NCBI GenBank assembly: GCA_020063075.1
Contig: JAGUVE010000109.1
Location: 1 to 6,958 of the forward strand
Length of the DNA stretch: 6,958 nucleotides
Direction: 5' to 3'
Source of the DNA: Parcubacteria group bacterium
GTDB lineage: Bacteria; Patescibacteriota; Minisyncoccia; Minisyncoccales; JAGUVE01
This document shows, piece by piece, positions 1 through 5,021 of this stretch; within the stretch, counting starts at the first letter, position 1, and every line of letters starts with the position of its first letter. Under the pieces are notes generated by a model. That model was given only the letters and a program-made list of their open reading frames with translations, had not been told where the DNA came from and ran no database searches. Both the position numbers and the translations under genes were made by a program.

Positions 1-409
1 AAACTCAAGAAAAAAAATAAAAAATAATTAAACCAAATAAAAATTATCCAAGCAGAAACTAAAAAAGAAATAACCGCCGAAGGAATTTCCAGTTTCTTGT
101 AAGAATTGTAGATAAGTATTGTACTGCCCACAAAAGGAGCGATGTGGTTGCCGATGACTCCCAAAATAGCCACTTTCAAATTATCTTTTAGGCGAATTTT
201 GAAACCGCGACAGCCAATAAAATTTGGGAAAGCCAGGCGTCGCCCAGATAATTTATACCCTGGAAAAGGAATAAAAAGAACAGAAGCGATTTATTTGCTT
301 CTCCAAAGAGCAATGGAATATTGTAATAGATGCCCTTAAACTCTTTGGAAATAATAAAAAAAGCGACAATTATGAAAACAACGCTTATAAAATAACGGAC
401 GTAACGCAT
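1..409 (-). CDS. Flippase-like integral membrane protein (lysylphosphatidylglycerol synthase TM family), frameshifted, 3' end outside window
   Basis: The first reading frame (ATG at 407-409, stop at 188-190) gives 73 residues with two hydrophobic segments, one near residues 7-21 and one near 43-68. Right at the stop, the frame one base back stays open to the window edge and reads RLKDNLKVAILGVIGNHIAP, then FVGSTILIYNSYKKLEIPSA, then another membrane segment rich in F, W and I. The joined product looks like the N-terminal part of the UPF0104/AglD-like family (lysylphosphatidylglycerol synthase transmembrane domain). Its members are polytopic membrane proteins that move or flip lipids or lipid-linked sugars; the substrate here cannot be told. 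The frames join by a -1 shift at the AAAA run (forward T run 197-200), so one base is probably missing through mutation or assembly error. The gene starts 27 nt after the ABC permease stop and is probably in its operon. I see no clear ribosome binding site. The family call is from memory of conserved patterns. Confidence 0.6.
197..200 (-). other. Apparent -1 frameshift point in flippase-like gene
   Basis: On the minus strand the codons TCA AAA TTC GCC run straight into TAA. Re-reading one A after TCA AAA gives ATT CGC CTA AAA GAT and a long open frame with family-like sequence. A lost base in the short A run is the simplest explanation. A ribosomal -1 slip is possible, but there is no canonical XXXYYYZ heptamer. 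Confidence 0.6.
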
Positions 410-423
410 ATTGGCCGCAAAAC

Positions 424-441
424 TTTTAATTTAAATTTAAA
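424..441. repeat. AT-rich trinucleotide-block repeat between permease and flippase genes
   Basis: AAATTT-type blocks repeat here in a short, nearly palindromic AT-rich run. The permease stop codon (437-439) lies inside it, so the last residues of the permease may come from the repeat. It fills most of the 27-nt gap before the next gene. No hairpin terminator is visible, which fits read-through into the next gene. Confidence 0.45.
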
Positions 442-1183
442 TTTGGATTTTTGAAAAGAGATAACCTCCGACAGCAAGGAGGAGCGCGGTGATAATCCCG
501 AGTATTGCAAAATCGGCAAATAGCCCAAAATGCGCTCCGTTGACCAGGGTTCCCCGAAGCCCGTCAACCCCGTACGATAACGGGTCAACGCTTGCCGCAA
601 TACCGATGGCTTTGGGCAATCCTTGAAGCGGAAATAAGGCGCCTGAAAGGAAAAATAGCGGCATTACGATAAAGTTCATAATCAATTGGAATCCCTGCAG
701 GTCTTCAAGCAGCGAAGCAATGGCGGTTCCCAATGCGGTGAAAAGAATCGCGACAAGAATCATAAATAAGAACGCAAGAGGAAGCATGGTAATACTGAGC
801 GGCCTGAATCCGGCAAGCAGCGACAGGAGAAACACGATGACGCCCTGAAGCGCAGCTACCGTCGCTCCTCCCAACGTCCTTCCCAACATAATATGGAAAC
901 GGGAAACCGGAGCAACAAGAGTTTCTTTAAGAAATCCGAATTGGCGGTCCCAAATTATTTCAATTCTGGAAAAAATTGCGGTAAAAAGGATAGCCATTGC
1001 AATGATGCCCGGGGCGAGAAACTGGACATAGTTTCCGCCGCCGGCTCTTTGATAAATTGGTCCGAAGCCGAATCCGAGCGCAAAGAGAAATAAGAGCGGC
1101 TGACCCAAAGAGCCAATCATCCGTGCTCGCGACCTGAAGTATCTTTTAAGCTGTCTTAACCAAAGAATATAAACGGTGCTCAT
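437..1183 (-). CDS. ABC-2 type transporter permease (DrrB-like)
   Basis: This 248-residue protein is the membrane half of an ABC exporter, partnering the ATPase encoded directly upstream. It begins with a basic stretch (LRQLKRYFRSRARM), as is usual for ABC2_membrane proteins, followed by about six hydrophobic segments. The family signature of the cytoplasmic/coupling region is visible near residues 80-95 as RQFGFLKETLVAPVSR. The C-terminal pattern is also typical: FFLSGALFPLQGLPK near 177-191, then DPLSYGVDGLR. Length and layout match daunorubicin-resistance type DrrB permeases (about 240-280 residues). The substrate is unknown; such pairs export antibiotics, lipids or polysaccharides. The ATG lies 6 nt after the ATPase stop codon, with a GGAG ribosome binding site overlapping the end of that gene, so the two are translationally close and surely co-transcribed. 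No residues appear to be missing. Confidence 0.92.
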   Translation of the reverse strand: MSTVYILWLRQLKRYFRSRARMIGSLGQPLLFLFALGFGFGPIYQRAGGGNYVQFLAPGIIAMAILFTAIFSRIEIIWDRQFGFLKETLVAPVSRFHIMLGRTLGGATVAALQGVIVFLLSLLAGFRPLSITMLPLAFLFMILVAILFTALGTAIASLLEDLQGFQLIMNFIVMPLFFLSGALFPLQGLPKAIGIAASVDPLSYGVDGLRGTLVNGAHFGLFADFAILGIITALLLAVGGYLFSKIQI

Positions 1184-1189
1184 ATTTGT

Positions 1190-1981
1190 TTATCTCCGCC
1201 AGAGGCGGCGTGTATTCCGCAGGTGTTCGGCCCCCGACGCTTCTTCCTCGCGAATTCCGCGGCCGGTTAAGGCCAAAAAGGCGTCTTCCAATAAATTCGT
1301 GTTGGTTTTTTGTTTTAATTCTTTTGCGCTTCCTTCCGCTACTATTTTCCCCCGGTCAATGATGGCGATTTTCTGCGCCGCCCGATCGGCCTCTTCCATA
1401 TAGTGAGTGGTGAAAAATACCGTAATGCCCTCTTCTTTATTGAGATTCTTAACGTAGCTCCAGATATGAGTCCTCGTCTGCGGGTCCAGTCCAAGCGTCG
1501 GTTCGTCAAGGAAAAGGATTTTAGGATGGTGCAGAAGTCCTCTCGCTATCTCAAGCCGACGCTTCATGCCGCCGGAAAAATGTTTTACCAGGTCATCTTT
1601 TCTATCCCACAATTCAACAAAGTTAAGGAGTTGCTCAATTCGCGAGGCGCGAAGGTCTTTTTGCACCCCATAGAGCACGCCGTGAAATTCCATATTTTCC
1701 TTTGCCGTAAGTTCGTCGTCCAAGCTCGGGTCTTGAAAAACAATGCCAAACGAGCGGCGAGCGTCGTCTGGGTTTGCCATCGGGTCATAGTTGTTAAGCC
1801 GCATTTCACCGCTCGTGGGATGAAGGAGGGTTGTAAGCATCTTAATCGTGGTCGTTTTGCCCGCGCCATTCGGGCCAAGAAAAGCGAAAATTTCTCCTTC
1901 TTTAACTTCAAAAGAGATGCTGTCCACCGCTTTTAATCCCTTAAACTCTTTGGTTAAATTTTTTACCTCAATAGCCGGCAT
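1190..1981 (-). CDS. ABC transporter ATP-binding protein (DrrA-like)
   Basis: This 263-residue ATPase powers the ABC-2 exporter with the permease that follows it. All nucleotide-binding motifs are present: Walker A GPNGAGKTT at residues 36-44, Q-loop FQD with Q83, signature FSGGMKRR near 135-142, Walker B ILFLDE at 155-160, D-loop GLD at 164-166 and switch histidine H193 in TTHYMEEAD. The segment after the ATPase core (LLEDAFLALTGRGIREEEAS, then AEHLRNTRRLWRR) is the tail typical of DrrA-like subunits, which makes it a full-length gene of usual size. The ATG sits 7 nt after an extended -10 promoter element and has no Shine-Dalgarno sequence, so its message is predicted to be leaderless. The gene opens an operon of ATPase, permease and probably the flippase-like protein. 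The transported substrate cannot be inferred. Confidence 0.95.
   Translation of the reverse strand: MPAIEVKNLTKEFKGLKAVDSISFEVKEGEIFAFLGPNGAGKTTTIKMLTTLLHPTSGEMRLNNYDPMANPDDARRSFGIVFQDPSLDDELTAKENMEFHGVLYGVQKDLRASRIEQLLNFVELWDRKDDLVKHFSGGMKRRLEIARGLLHHPKILFLDEPTLGLDPQTRTHIWSYVKNLNKEEGITVFFTTHYMEEADRAAQKIAIIDRGKIVAEGSAKELKQKTNTNLLEDAFLALTGRGIREEEASGAEHLRNTRRLWRR
1193..1197 (-). promoter_or_regulatory. Ribosome binding site for ABC permease, overlapping the end of the ATPase gene
   Basis: GGAGA on the minus strand lies 9 nt before the permease ATG. It is part of the last arginine codons just before the ATPase stop (TGG CGG AGA TAA). It is one of only two good Shine-Dalgarno matches in the window, and it supports the permease start at 1183. 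Confidence 0.65.
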
Positions 1982-1988
1982 GCTGTCA

Positions 1989-1997
1989 ATTCTACCA
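1989..1997 (-). promoter_or_regulatory. Extended -10 promoter for the ABC exporter operon (leaderless)
   Basis: The minus strand reads TGGTAGAAT, a match to the extended -10 consensus TGnTATAAT with one change. Seven bases (TGACAGC) separate it from the ATG at 1981, so transcription should start at or next to the start codon. No clear -35 box is seen; the position it would occupy falls within the terminator hairpin. The same arrangement precedes xseA. Confidence 0.55.
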
Positions 1998-2025
1998 AAA
2001 AATCGCCCTCTTGGCGATTCTTTGG
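1995..2025 (-). terminator. Intrinsic terminator after the small secreted-protein gene
   Basis: On the minus strand, CCAAAGAATCGCC and GGCGATTTTTTGG form a 13-bp stem with one G-U pair around the loop AAGAG. The 3' arm contains six consecutive T. It lies 19 nt after the stop codon of the upstream gene and just before the promoter of the next, separating two transcription units. Because the T run is part of the long arm, the working stem may be only the inner 7 bp. Confidence 0.7.
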
Positions 2026-2044
2026 TTAATTCTGGAGTTAAAGT

Positions 2045-2518
2045 TTAATCAGTAGGATCCGGTGGGAATGGCGTGAGCCCCCCAAATCCGTATCCGGTGG
2101 GAATAGCGTGAGTCCCCCAAATATGTTCGCCTTCGGCTGTTCCCTGATCCATTATTACCTCAAACTGACCCCAGATTGCATAACCTCCCTCGCGCCAATA
2201 CTGGCTCGATTGCAATTCCGGTCCGACCCAAATAATTTTATAATGCCAGACCTCTCCGCTTCCGCCAGGCACCTTGCCGTTCCATTCATTATCCTCCCAA
2301 GCATCTGCTGTCCAAGGGGCTCCATTAAAACGGGCATCATCCCAGCCCTTGGACCACTTCATTACCAGCCGGTCGTTGGCATAAGTCGGGTCGCCCCAAA
2401 CAGTTCCGTCAAGATTTCTATCCACTCCATCTGCTGGACCCACAAAAACCCTTGCCTGATAATTGTAGCCGAATTGGTCAAAACCGCCGGCTACCATGGC
2501 AATTCCTACTCCTGTCAT
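2045..2518 (-). CDS. Tryptophan-rich hypothetical protein, probably secreted
   Basis: I cannot assign a function. The open frame gives 157 residues from an internal ATG, with about 11 tryptophans and no cysteine. The mature part contains GYNYQARVFVGPADGVDRN, WGDPTYANDRLVMKWSKGWD, WHYKIIWVGPE and YAIWGQFEVIMDQG. It resembles small uncharacterised proteins I recall from Candidate Phyla Radiation genomes, though I cannot verify this. Residues 33-38 (DRNLDG) followed by WGD resemble a DxNxDG calcium loop; that is inference. The first residues (MTGVGIAMVAGG) look like the second half of a signal peptide whose first half lies upstream but out of frame across an A8 tract. The last 13 or so residues come from a 31-nt tandem duplication read in a different frame, so the tail is probably new. 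The gene stands alone: no partner is evident, and a terminator follows it. Confidence 0.75.
   Translation of the reverse strand: MTGVGIAMVAGGFDQFGYNYQARVFVGPADGVDRNLDGTVWGDPTYANDRLVMKWSKGWDDARFNGAPWTADAWEDNEWNGKVPGGSGEVWHYKIIWVGPELQSSQYWREGGYAIWGQFEVIMDQGTAEGEHIWGTHAIPTGYGFGGLTPFPPDPTD
2057..2122. repeat. Frame-shifting tandem duplication, two 31-nt copies at 35-nt period
   Basis: Positions 2057-2087 and 2092-2122 are copies of the same 31-nt sequence with two mismatches, separated by 4 nt. They lie at the 3' end of the small secreted-protein gene. The period of 35 is not a multiple of three. The copy met first by the ribosome is read as WGTHAIPTG, while the second is read as FGGLTPFPPD. The stop codon follows ten bases beyond the second copy. 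Confidence 0.9.
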
Positions 2519-2577
2519 TAAAACAGCGATTGTTGAAAAAACGATTATTTTTTTTCATATTTCATAAATTTTCCTTT
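2519..2577 (-). other. Out-of-frame signal-peptide start and A8 tract upstream of the secreted-protein gene
   Basis: A good ribosome binding site AAAGGA (2572-2577) lies 6 nt before an ATG at 2563-2565. That ATG reads M-K-Y-E-K-K and then meets TAA. A second ATG is at 2556-2558, followed directly by eight A (forward T run 2548-2555). If the run had nine A, the first ATG would read MKYEKKIIVFSTIAVLM and join the annotated frame. If it had seven, the second ATG would read MKKIIVFSTIAVLM. Either gives a classic secretion signal: basic start, then a hydrophobic core. In the sequence as given, TGA interrupts the frame just ahead of the A run. Confidence 0.7.
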
Positions 2578-2622
2578 AATCGACCTTTAACTTATTTTCC
2601 CTCAACTTCGGGTTAAATTTTA

Positions 2623-3198
2623 TTAGGTTTTTAATACAAAGCGCCATTTTCTGCGGCTCCAGTAGTGTCCCGCGTAATCAATGCCTATTCTTTTTGTAGC
2701 AATAATCTTGCTTCGTGCGCCGTTCTCTCCCCTACTTGCCCCGCACCGAGCTTGCTCCGGCGCGGGGTTTTCCAGCCAGATTCTTTTGCTTTCGGTCAAA
2801 TCCTCGCCGTAAAACGATTTATTTAATTTTAAATAACGGCAAACTTTTCCGGGACCGTCAGTCAACCTGCCCAAATCCATAGCCCGAATAAGCGCGCACT
2901 CCGGCTTTCCGGCTCCCGCAGTAACGACATTCAACTGCCAATACATTCCGTAGACCAAATAAATATAAATATAGCCGCCGGCAAGATATTCCACTTTATT
3001 GCGGGGAGTAATTTTGCCATTGTAAGCGTGAGATGCCTTGTCTTTTGGTCCGATATACGCCTCGGTCTCAATTATTTTTCCCGCCAGCGTCTTTTTGCCG
3101 ATTTTTCTGACAATATATTTACCCAAAAGCTCCTTTGCCACAATTATCGTATCTCTCGTATAAAAACTCCTGTTTAATTGTACTCTTTTATTTTTCAT
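2623..3198 (-). CDS. mpg: 3-methyladenine DNA glycosylase, AAG/Mpg family
   Basis: This 191-residue base-excision repair enzyme removes alkylated purines such as 3-methyladenine from DNA. Family landmarks appear in order: RSFYTRDTIIVAKELLGKYI at 10-29, the catalytic block ETEAYIG at 44-50 (E46 matches the general base, Y48 the stacking tyrosine of human AAG), SHAYNG at 56-61 with H57, TPRN at 64-67, YIYIYLVYGMYWQLNVVT at 76-93, CALIRAM at 101-107, DGPGKVCRYL at 114-123, KRIGIDYAG at 169-177 and the terminal WRF. Size fits the bacterial family. The variant RNKVEYLAGG replaces the usual RNxxMFGxxGH and is, as I recall, common in Candidate Phyla Radiation homologues. Residues about 144-162 (PAPEQARCGASRGENGAR) look longer than the usual linker and coincide with a GC-rich DNA palindrome. 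The start has no clear ribosome binding site. It follows the DUF3467 gene by 30 nt. Confidence 0.93.
   Translation of the reverse strand: MKNKRVQLNRSFYTRDTIIVAKELLGKYIVRKIGKKTLAGKIIETEAYIGPKDKASHAYNGKITPRNKVEYLAGGYIYIYLVYGMYWQLNVVTAGAGKPECALIRAMDLGRLTDGPGKVCRYLKLNKSFYGEDLTESKRIWLENPAPEQARCGASRGENGARSKIIATKRIGIDYAGHYWSRRKWRFVLKT
2739..2767. repeat. GC-rich palindrome within mpg
   Basis: The 29-nt stretch is an imperfect inverted repeat. Its arms are CCCCGCACCGAGC on the forward strand at the left and the complement of CCCCGCGCCGGAGC at the right, around a 2-nt centre. Its base composition is far richer in G and C than the surrounding gene. It is read in frame as PAPEQARCG in the variable linker of the glycosylase. 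It may be a small palindromic repeat inserted into a tolerant loop; no second identical copy is in the window. Confidence 0.6.
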
Positions 3199-3228
3199 TT
3201 CTAATAATCCAACTTATTTACCCATTTT

Positions 3229-3510
3229 TTATTTTTGGGGTTGAAATCCCAAGACCGTTTCTGGCGATTCGGCGGCTTCTACAACCCCAAATCGTTCTTC
3301 ATATTTTTTTATATTCACCCCTAATGCCTGAACCATTCGTTTTACGTGGGCAGGACTCGTTAAAACTCTCGCAGTAAGTATGGGAGGATTAAAGTTATTT
3401 ATAAAATCTAAACAAAATTCTTCTTTTGTGTGGCTTACTACCATTAAATTTGAATAAACCCCCTTTAAATCATCGTCTTTCGCTTTAATTTGGACTTGTT
3501 TTTGTTCCAT
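3229..3510 (-). CDS. DUF3467 family protein
   Basis: This 93-residue protein matches the small DUF3467 family (PF11950) by pattern: an opening QIKAKDDDLKGVYSNLMVVS, then HTKEEFCLDFINNF near 27-40, RVLTSPAHVKRMVQALGVNI near 49-68, and KKYEERFG followed by a loose acidic tail. The family is widespread in bacteria and has no established biochemical role that I know of. There is no signal peptide or membrane segment, so it is expected to be cytoplasmic. It sits between exonuclease VII genes and the DNA glycosylase, but the spacer upstream is filled by repeats and no ribosome binding site is evident. Co-transcription with mpg, 30 nt downstream, is likely because no terminator lies between them. 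Confidence 0.85.
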   Translation of the reverse strand: MEQKQVQIKAKDDDLKGVYSNLMVVSHTKEEFCLDFINNFNPPILTARVLTSPAHVKRMVQALGVNIKKYEERFGVVEAAESPETVLGFQPQK

Positions 3511-3524
3511 AAATTTATTTTTTG

Positions 3525-3560
3525 CCCCGCAGTTCCGCCGCAGAGGCGGATAGTTCGGGG
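3525..3560. repeat. GC-rich intergenic palindrome
   Basis: A 36-nt imperfect inverted repeat bounded by CCCCG and CGGGG, with an inner stem CCGCC-GCAGA-GGCGG. It lies in the 98-nt spacer between xseB and the DUF3467 gene, 14 nt before the latter's start. No T run follows it in the minus direction (the following bases are A-rich), so it does not look like a standard terminator. The outer CCCCG/CGGGG arms resemble those of the palindrome inside mpg. Confidence 0.65.
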
Positions 3561-3590
3561 CTCAACTTGTCCTGAATTTATTGAAGGATT
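3561..3590. repeat. Short interspersed-type element next to the palindrome
   Basis: The forward strand reads TCAACTTGTCCTGAATTTAT then TGAAGGAT. This resembles a degenerate form of a filler repeat (TCCTGAGCTTGTCGAAGGA-like, translated by chance as SPELVEG) that I recall from many environmental genomes. Here the chance translation is STCPEFIEG. It directly abuts the palindrome, so the two may form one composite element. Only one copy is present in the window, so the assignment rests on memory. Confidence 0.45.
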
Positions 3591-3608
3591 AATTTTTCGA
3601 CTTTTACA

Positions 3609-3848
3609 TCACCTTTTCGTCCCGCCGTCCCTTTCCTCAATCTCCGCTTCCTTTTCTATTTCTTCAAATTCATTTTCAATCGCCTTCAACCGCTCTTTGC
3701 TGGCCTTAATAAGAGCCACCGCTTCCTTTACCTTCGCCAAACCCTCTTCAACATCAATCTCTTCCTGCTCCTCAAACCAATCGGTTATCTCAGAAAGCCG
3801 TTTTAAATTGCTGCTAAAATTTTTTGCGTCTGAATCTTTTTTAACCAT
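3609..3848 (-). CDS. xseB: Exodeoxyribonuclease VII small subunit
   Basis: This 79-residue acidic, helical protein matches the XseB family in size and layout. It carries FSSNLKRLSEITDWFEEQEE near 11-30, then IDVEEGLAKVKEAVALIKAS, where the family typically has a two-helix coiled coil. It ends in a charged tail (ERDGGTKR). XseB subunits bind the long helical part of XseA to form exonuclease VII, which degrades single-stranded DNA from both ends into short oligonucleotides in the cytoplasm. The start lies 4 nt after the xseA stop codon, a standard xseA-xseB pairing that confirms a call otherwise hard to make for so short a protein. No strong ribosome binding site is seen, so translation may be coupled to xseA. 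Confidence 0.93.
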   Translation of the reverse strand: MVKKDSDAKNFSSNLKRLSEITDWFEEQEEIDVEEGLAKVKEAVALIKASKERLKAIENEFEEIEKEAEIEERDGGTKR

Positions 3849-3852
3849 ATTC

Positions 3853-4974
3853 TTATCTAATATCTTTTATTTCCGAAATAATAGTTCCGTCCGCCACGCG
3901 GATATCCAAATCTTCTCCTAATTTTACGCGCTTTACGCTCCGGACTATTCTCCCGCCGCATCGCGCGATGCTATATCCGAGTTTTAACTGCCTTTCAGGA
4001 TTATTCAACTCAACGATTTTGGCGGACTGCTCCAATTGCTGGTTGATTCTTGACAATAATGCTTTGAACCCGAAGACCGATTCCTCCCACGAATTAGCTA
4101 AATTAATTTTAGCATTTTGTATAGCATTATTAAATCCCTGAAAAGAAACTCTTGCCGCCGCCTCGACCAATAAAGCAACCTGGCTCCAGGGTTCGGTAAG
4201 GCAAGTCGCGGCAATACTGGGCGTGGAAACCGCCAAATCAGCTGCCAATGCCACCAACGGCTCGTCTTTATGGTGGCCGATAGCGGCAATAACCGGAGCG
4301 GGAAAATTAACCACCTCCCTGACCAATAATTCATTATTAAAAGCGAGCATTGATTCCAAAGACCCGCCGCCCCTCATAATGACCAGCGCTTCAATATCCT
4401 GTTTTTTAAACGTCCTGATGGCAGAGAGCAGGTCTTCAACCGCCCCCTGTCCCTCAACCCGAGAGTCAATCATTTTAATTTTAAACCCGTATTTTCCCAG
4501 ATTGCTTAAAAAATCAGCCAGAACCGCGCCCTGCCGCGAAGTAATCAATCCCACCTTGCGAAGATATTTTGGGAGCGGCCTTTTCCTTTCTTCCGCAAAA
4601 ACCCCTTCTTCGGTTAATTTCTTTTTTAGTTTTTCATACTCTTTTTTAAGAGTCCCCTCTCCGGCGTGCTCTATGGCTTCGGCTATAAAAGACAATCTTC
4701 CGGACAAAGGATATATTTCCGGATACCCCGAAGCGATAATTTTTAACCCTTCCTCCAATTTAATGCCATACAAAATATATTTTGATTTCCAGATTATGCA
4801 TTTGAGCATAGCTCCGTCTTTCTCGTCTTTCAAAGAAAAATAAACATGACCGGTGGGCCCAAAGCCAACCTCGCTGACCTCCCCGATGATTTTCGCCCGG
4901 GATTTTTTCAGCCCGATATTAAGCAACCCAATATATTCCGAAATAGAAAAAACCATTTCATTAGCAGGTTCCAT
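3853..4974 (-). CDS. xseA: Exodeoxyribonuclease VII large subunit
   Basis: This 373-residue catalytic subunit of exonuclease VII has an N-terminal OB-fold (about 8-100; SRAKIIGEVSE, GHVYFSLKDE, LKCIIWKS) that binds single-stranded DNA. The catalytic domain follows, with VGLITSRQGAVLADF at 141-155, MRGGGSLESMLAFNNE at 200-215 and VIAAIGHHKDEPLVALAADL at 228-247, then STPS at 250-253. A shortened helical region comes next (about 260-320), and the C-terminus has the family end NPERQLKLGYSIARCGG and GEDLDIRVADGTI. E. coli XseA is about 456 residues, so this is short, mainly in the helical arm where XseB binds. The usual GHETD motif reads GHHKD here: the Glu is replaced but Gly, His and Asp are kept. 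The first ATG is chosen because an extended -10 promoter ends 8 nt before it; Met7 is a less likely alternative. xseB follows by 4 nt. Confidence 0.95.
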   Translation of the reverse strand: MEPANEMVFSISEYIGLLNIGLKKSRAKIIGEVSEVGFGPTGHVYFSLKDEKDGAMLKCIIWKSKYILYGIKLEEGLKIIASGYPEIYPLSGRLSFIAEAIEHAGEGTLKKEYEKLKKKLTEEGVFAEERKRPLPKYLRKVGLITSRQGAVLADFLSNLGKYGFKIKMIDSRVEGQGAVEDLLSAIRTFKKQDIEALVIMRGGGSLESMLAFNNELLVREVVNFPAPVIAAIGHHKDEPLVALAADLAVSTPSIAATCLTEPWSQVALLVEAAARVSFQGFNNAIQNAKINLANSWEESVFGFKALLSRINQQLEQSAKIVELNNPERQLKLGYSIARCGGRIVRSVKRVKLGEDLDIRVADGTIISEIKDIR

Positions 4975-4982
4975 ATTTTGTT

Positions 4983-4991
4983 ATTCTAACA
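4983..4991 (-). promoter_or_regulatory. Extended -10 promoter for xseA-xseB (leaderless)
   Basis: The minus strand reads TGTTAGAAT, an extended -10 element with the same TAGAAT hexamer as the ABC operon promoter. Eight bases (AACAAAAT) separate it from the xseA ATG, and there is no Shine-Dalgarno sequence. Transcription is predicted to begin at or within two bases of the ATG. As at the other site, a terminator hairpin lies directly upstream in place of a -35 box. Confidence 0.55.
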
Positions 4992-4992
4992 G

Positions 4993-5015
4993 AAAACCGC
5001 CTGCTTGGCGATTTT
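4993..5015 (-). terminator. Intrinsic terminator after helicase-nuclease gene
   Basis: On the minus strand, AAAATCGCC and GGCGGTTTT form a 9-bp stem with one U-G pair around the loop AAGCA; the TTTT then continues into CTGTT. It starts 6 nt after the helicase stop codon. Its core (AATCGCC-AAG-NN-GGCG) is nearly the same as that of the terminator at 1995-2025. Confidence 0.7.
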
Positions 5016-5021
5016 AGAGTT

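Noticed and set aside
1191..1213. Palindrome CCGCC-AGA-GGCGG at the end of the ABC ATPase, looking like a further mobile palindromic repeat.
   Set aside because: The encoded tail (AEHLRNTRRLWRR) fits the normal ending of DrrA-like ATPases, so the inverted repeat is best explained by ordinary codons for Arg-Leu-Trp-Arg-Arg.
1403..1936. A plus-strand open frame of 177 codons antisense to the ABC ATPase.
   Set aside because: It is a shadow of a well-conserved ATPase gene; no recognisable domain, ribosome binding site or promoter supports it.
2548..2558. Reassignment of TGA as a sense codon, which would carry the secreted-protein frame back through the TGA at its start.
   Set aside because: xseB ends with TGA at a normal position, none of the other genes has an in-frame TGA, and a one-base change in the A run explains the start better.
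3525..3560. The intergenic palindrome considered as a terminator for xseA-xseB.
   Set aside because: The stem is imperfect and is followed by A-rich rather than T-rich sequence in the direction of transcription.
3490..3921. A plus-strand open frame of 143 codons across xseB and the repeat region.
   Set aside because: It runs antisense to xseB and reads through the palindrome and filler repeat (STCPEFIEG); its sequence is biased low-complexity Ser/Phe with no family signal.
4223..4843. A plus-strand open frame of 206 codons antisense to xseA.
   Set aside because: xseA is conserved over the whole stretch, and the antisense translation is Ser/Pro/Ile-rich without a domain pattern.
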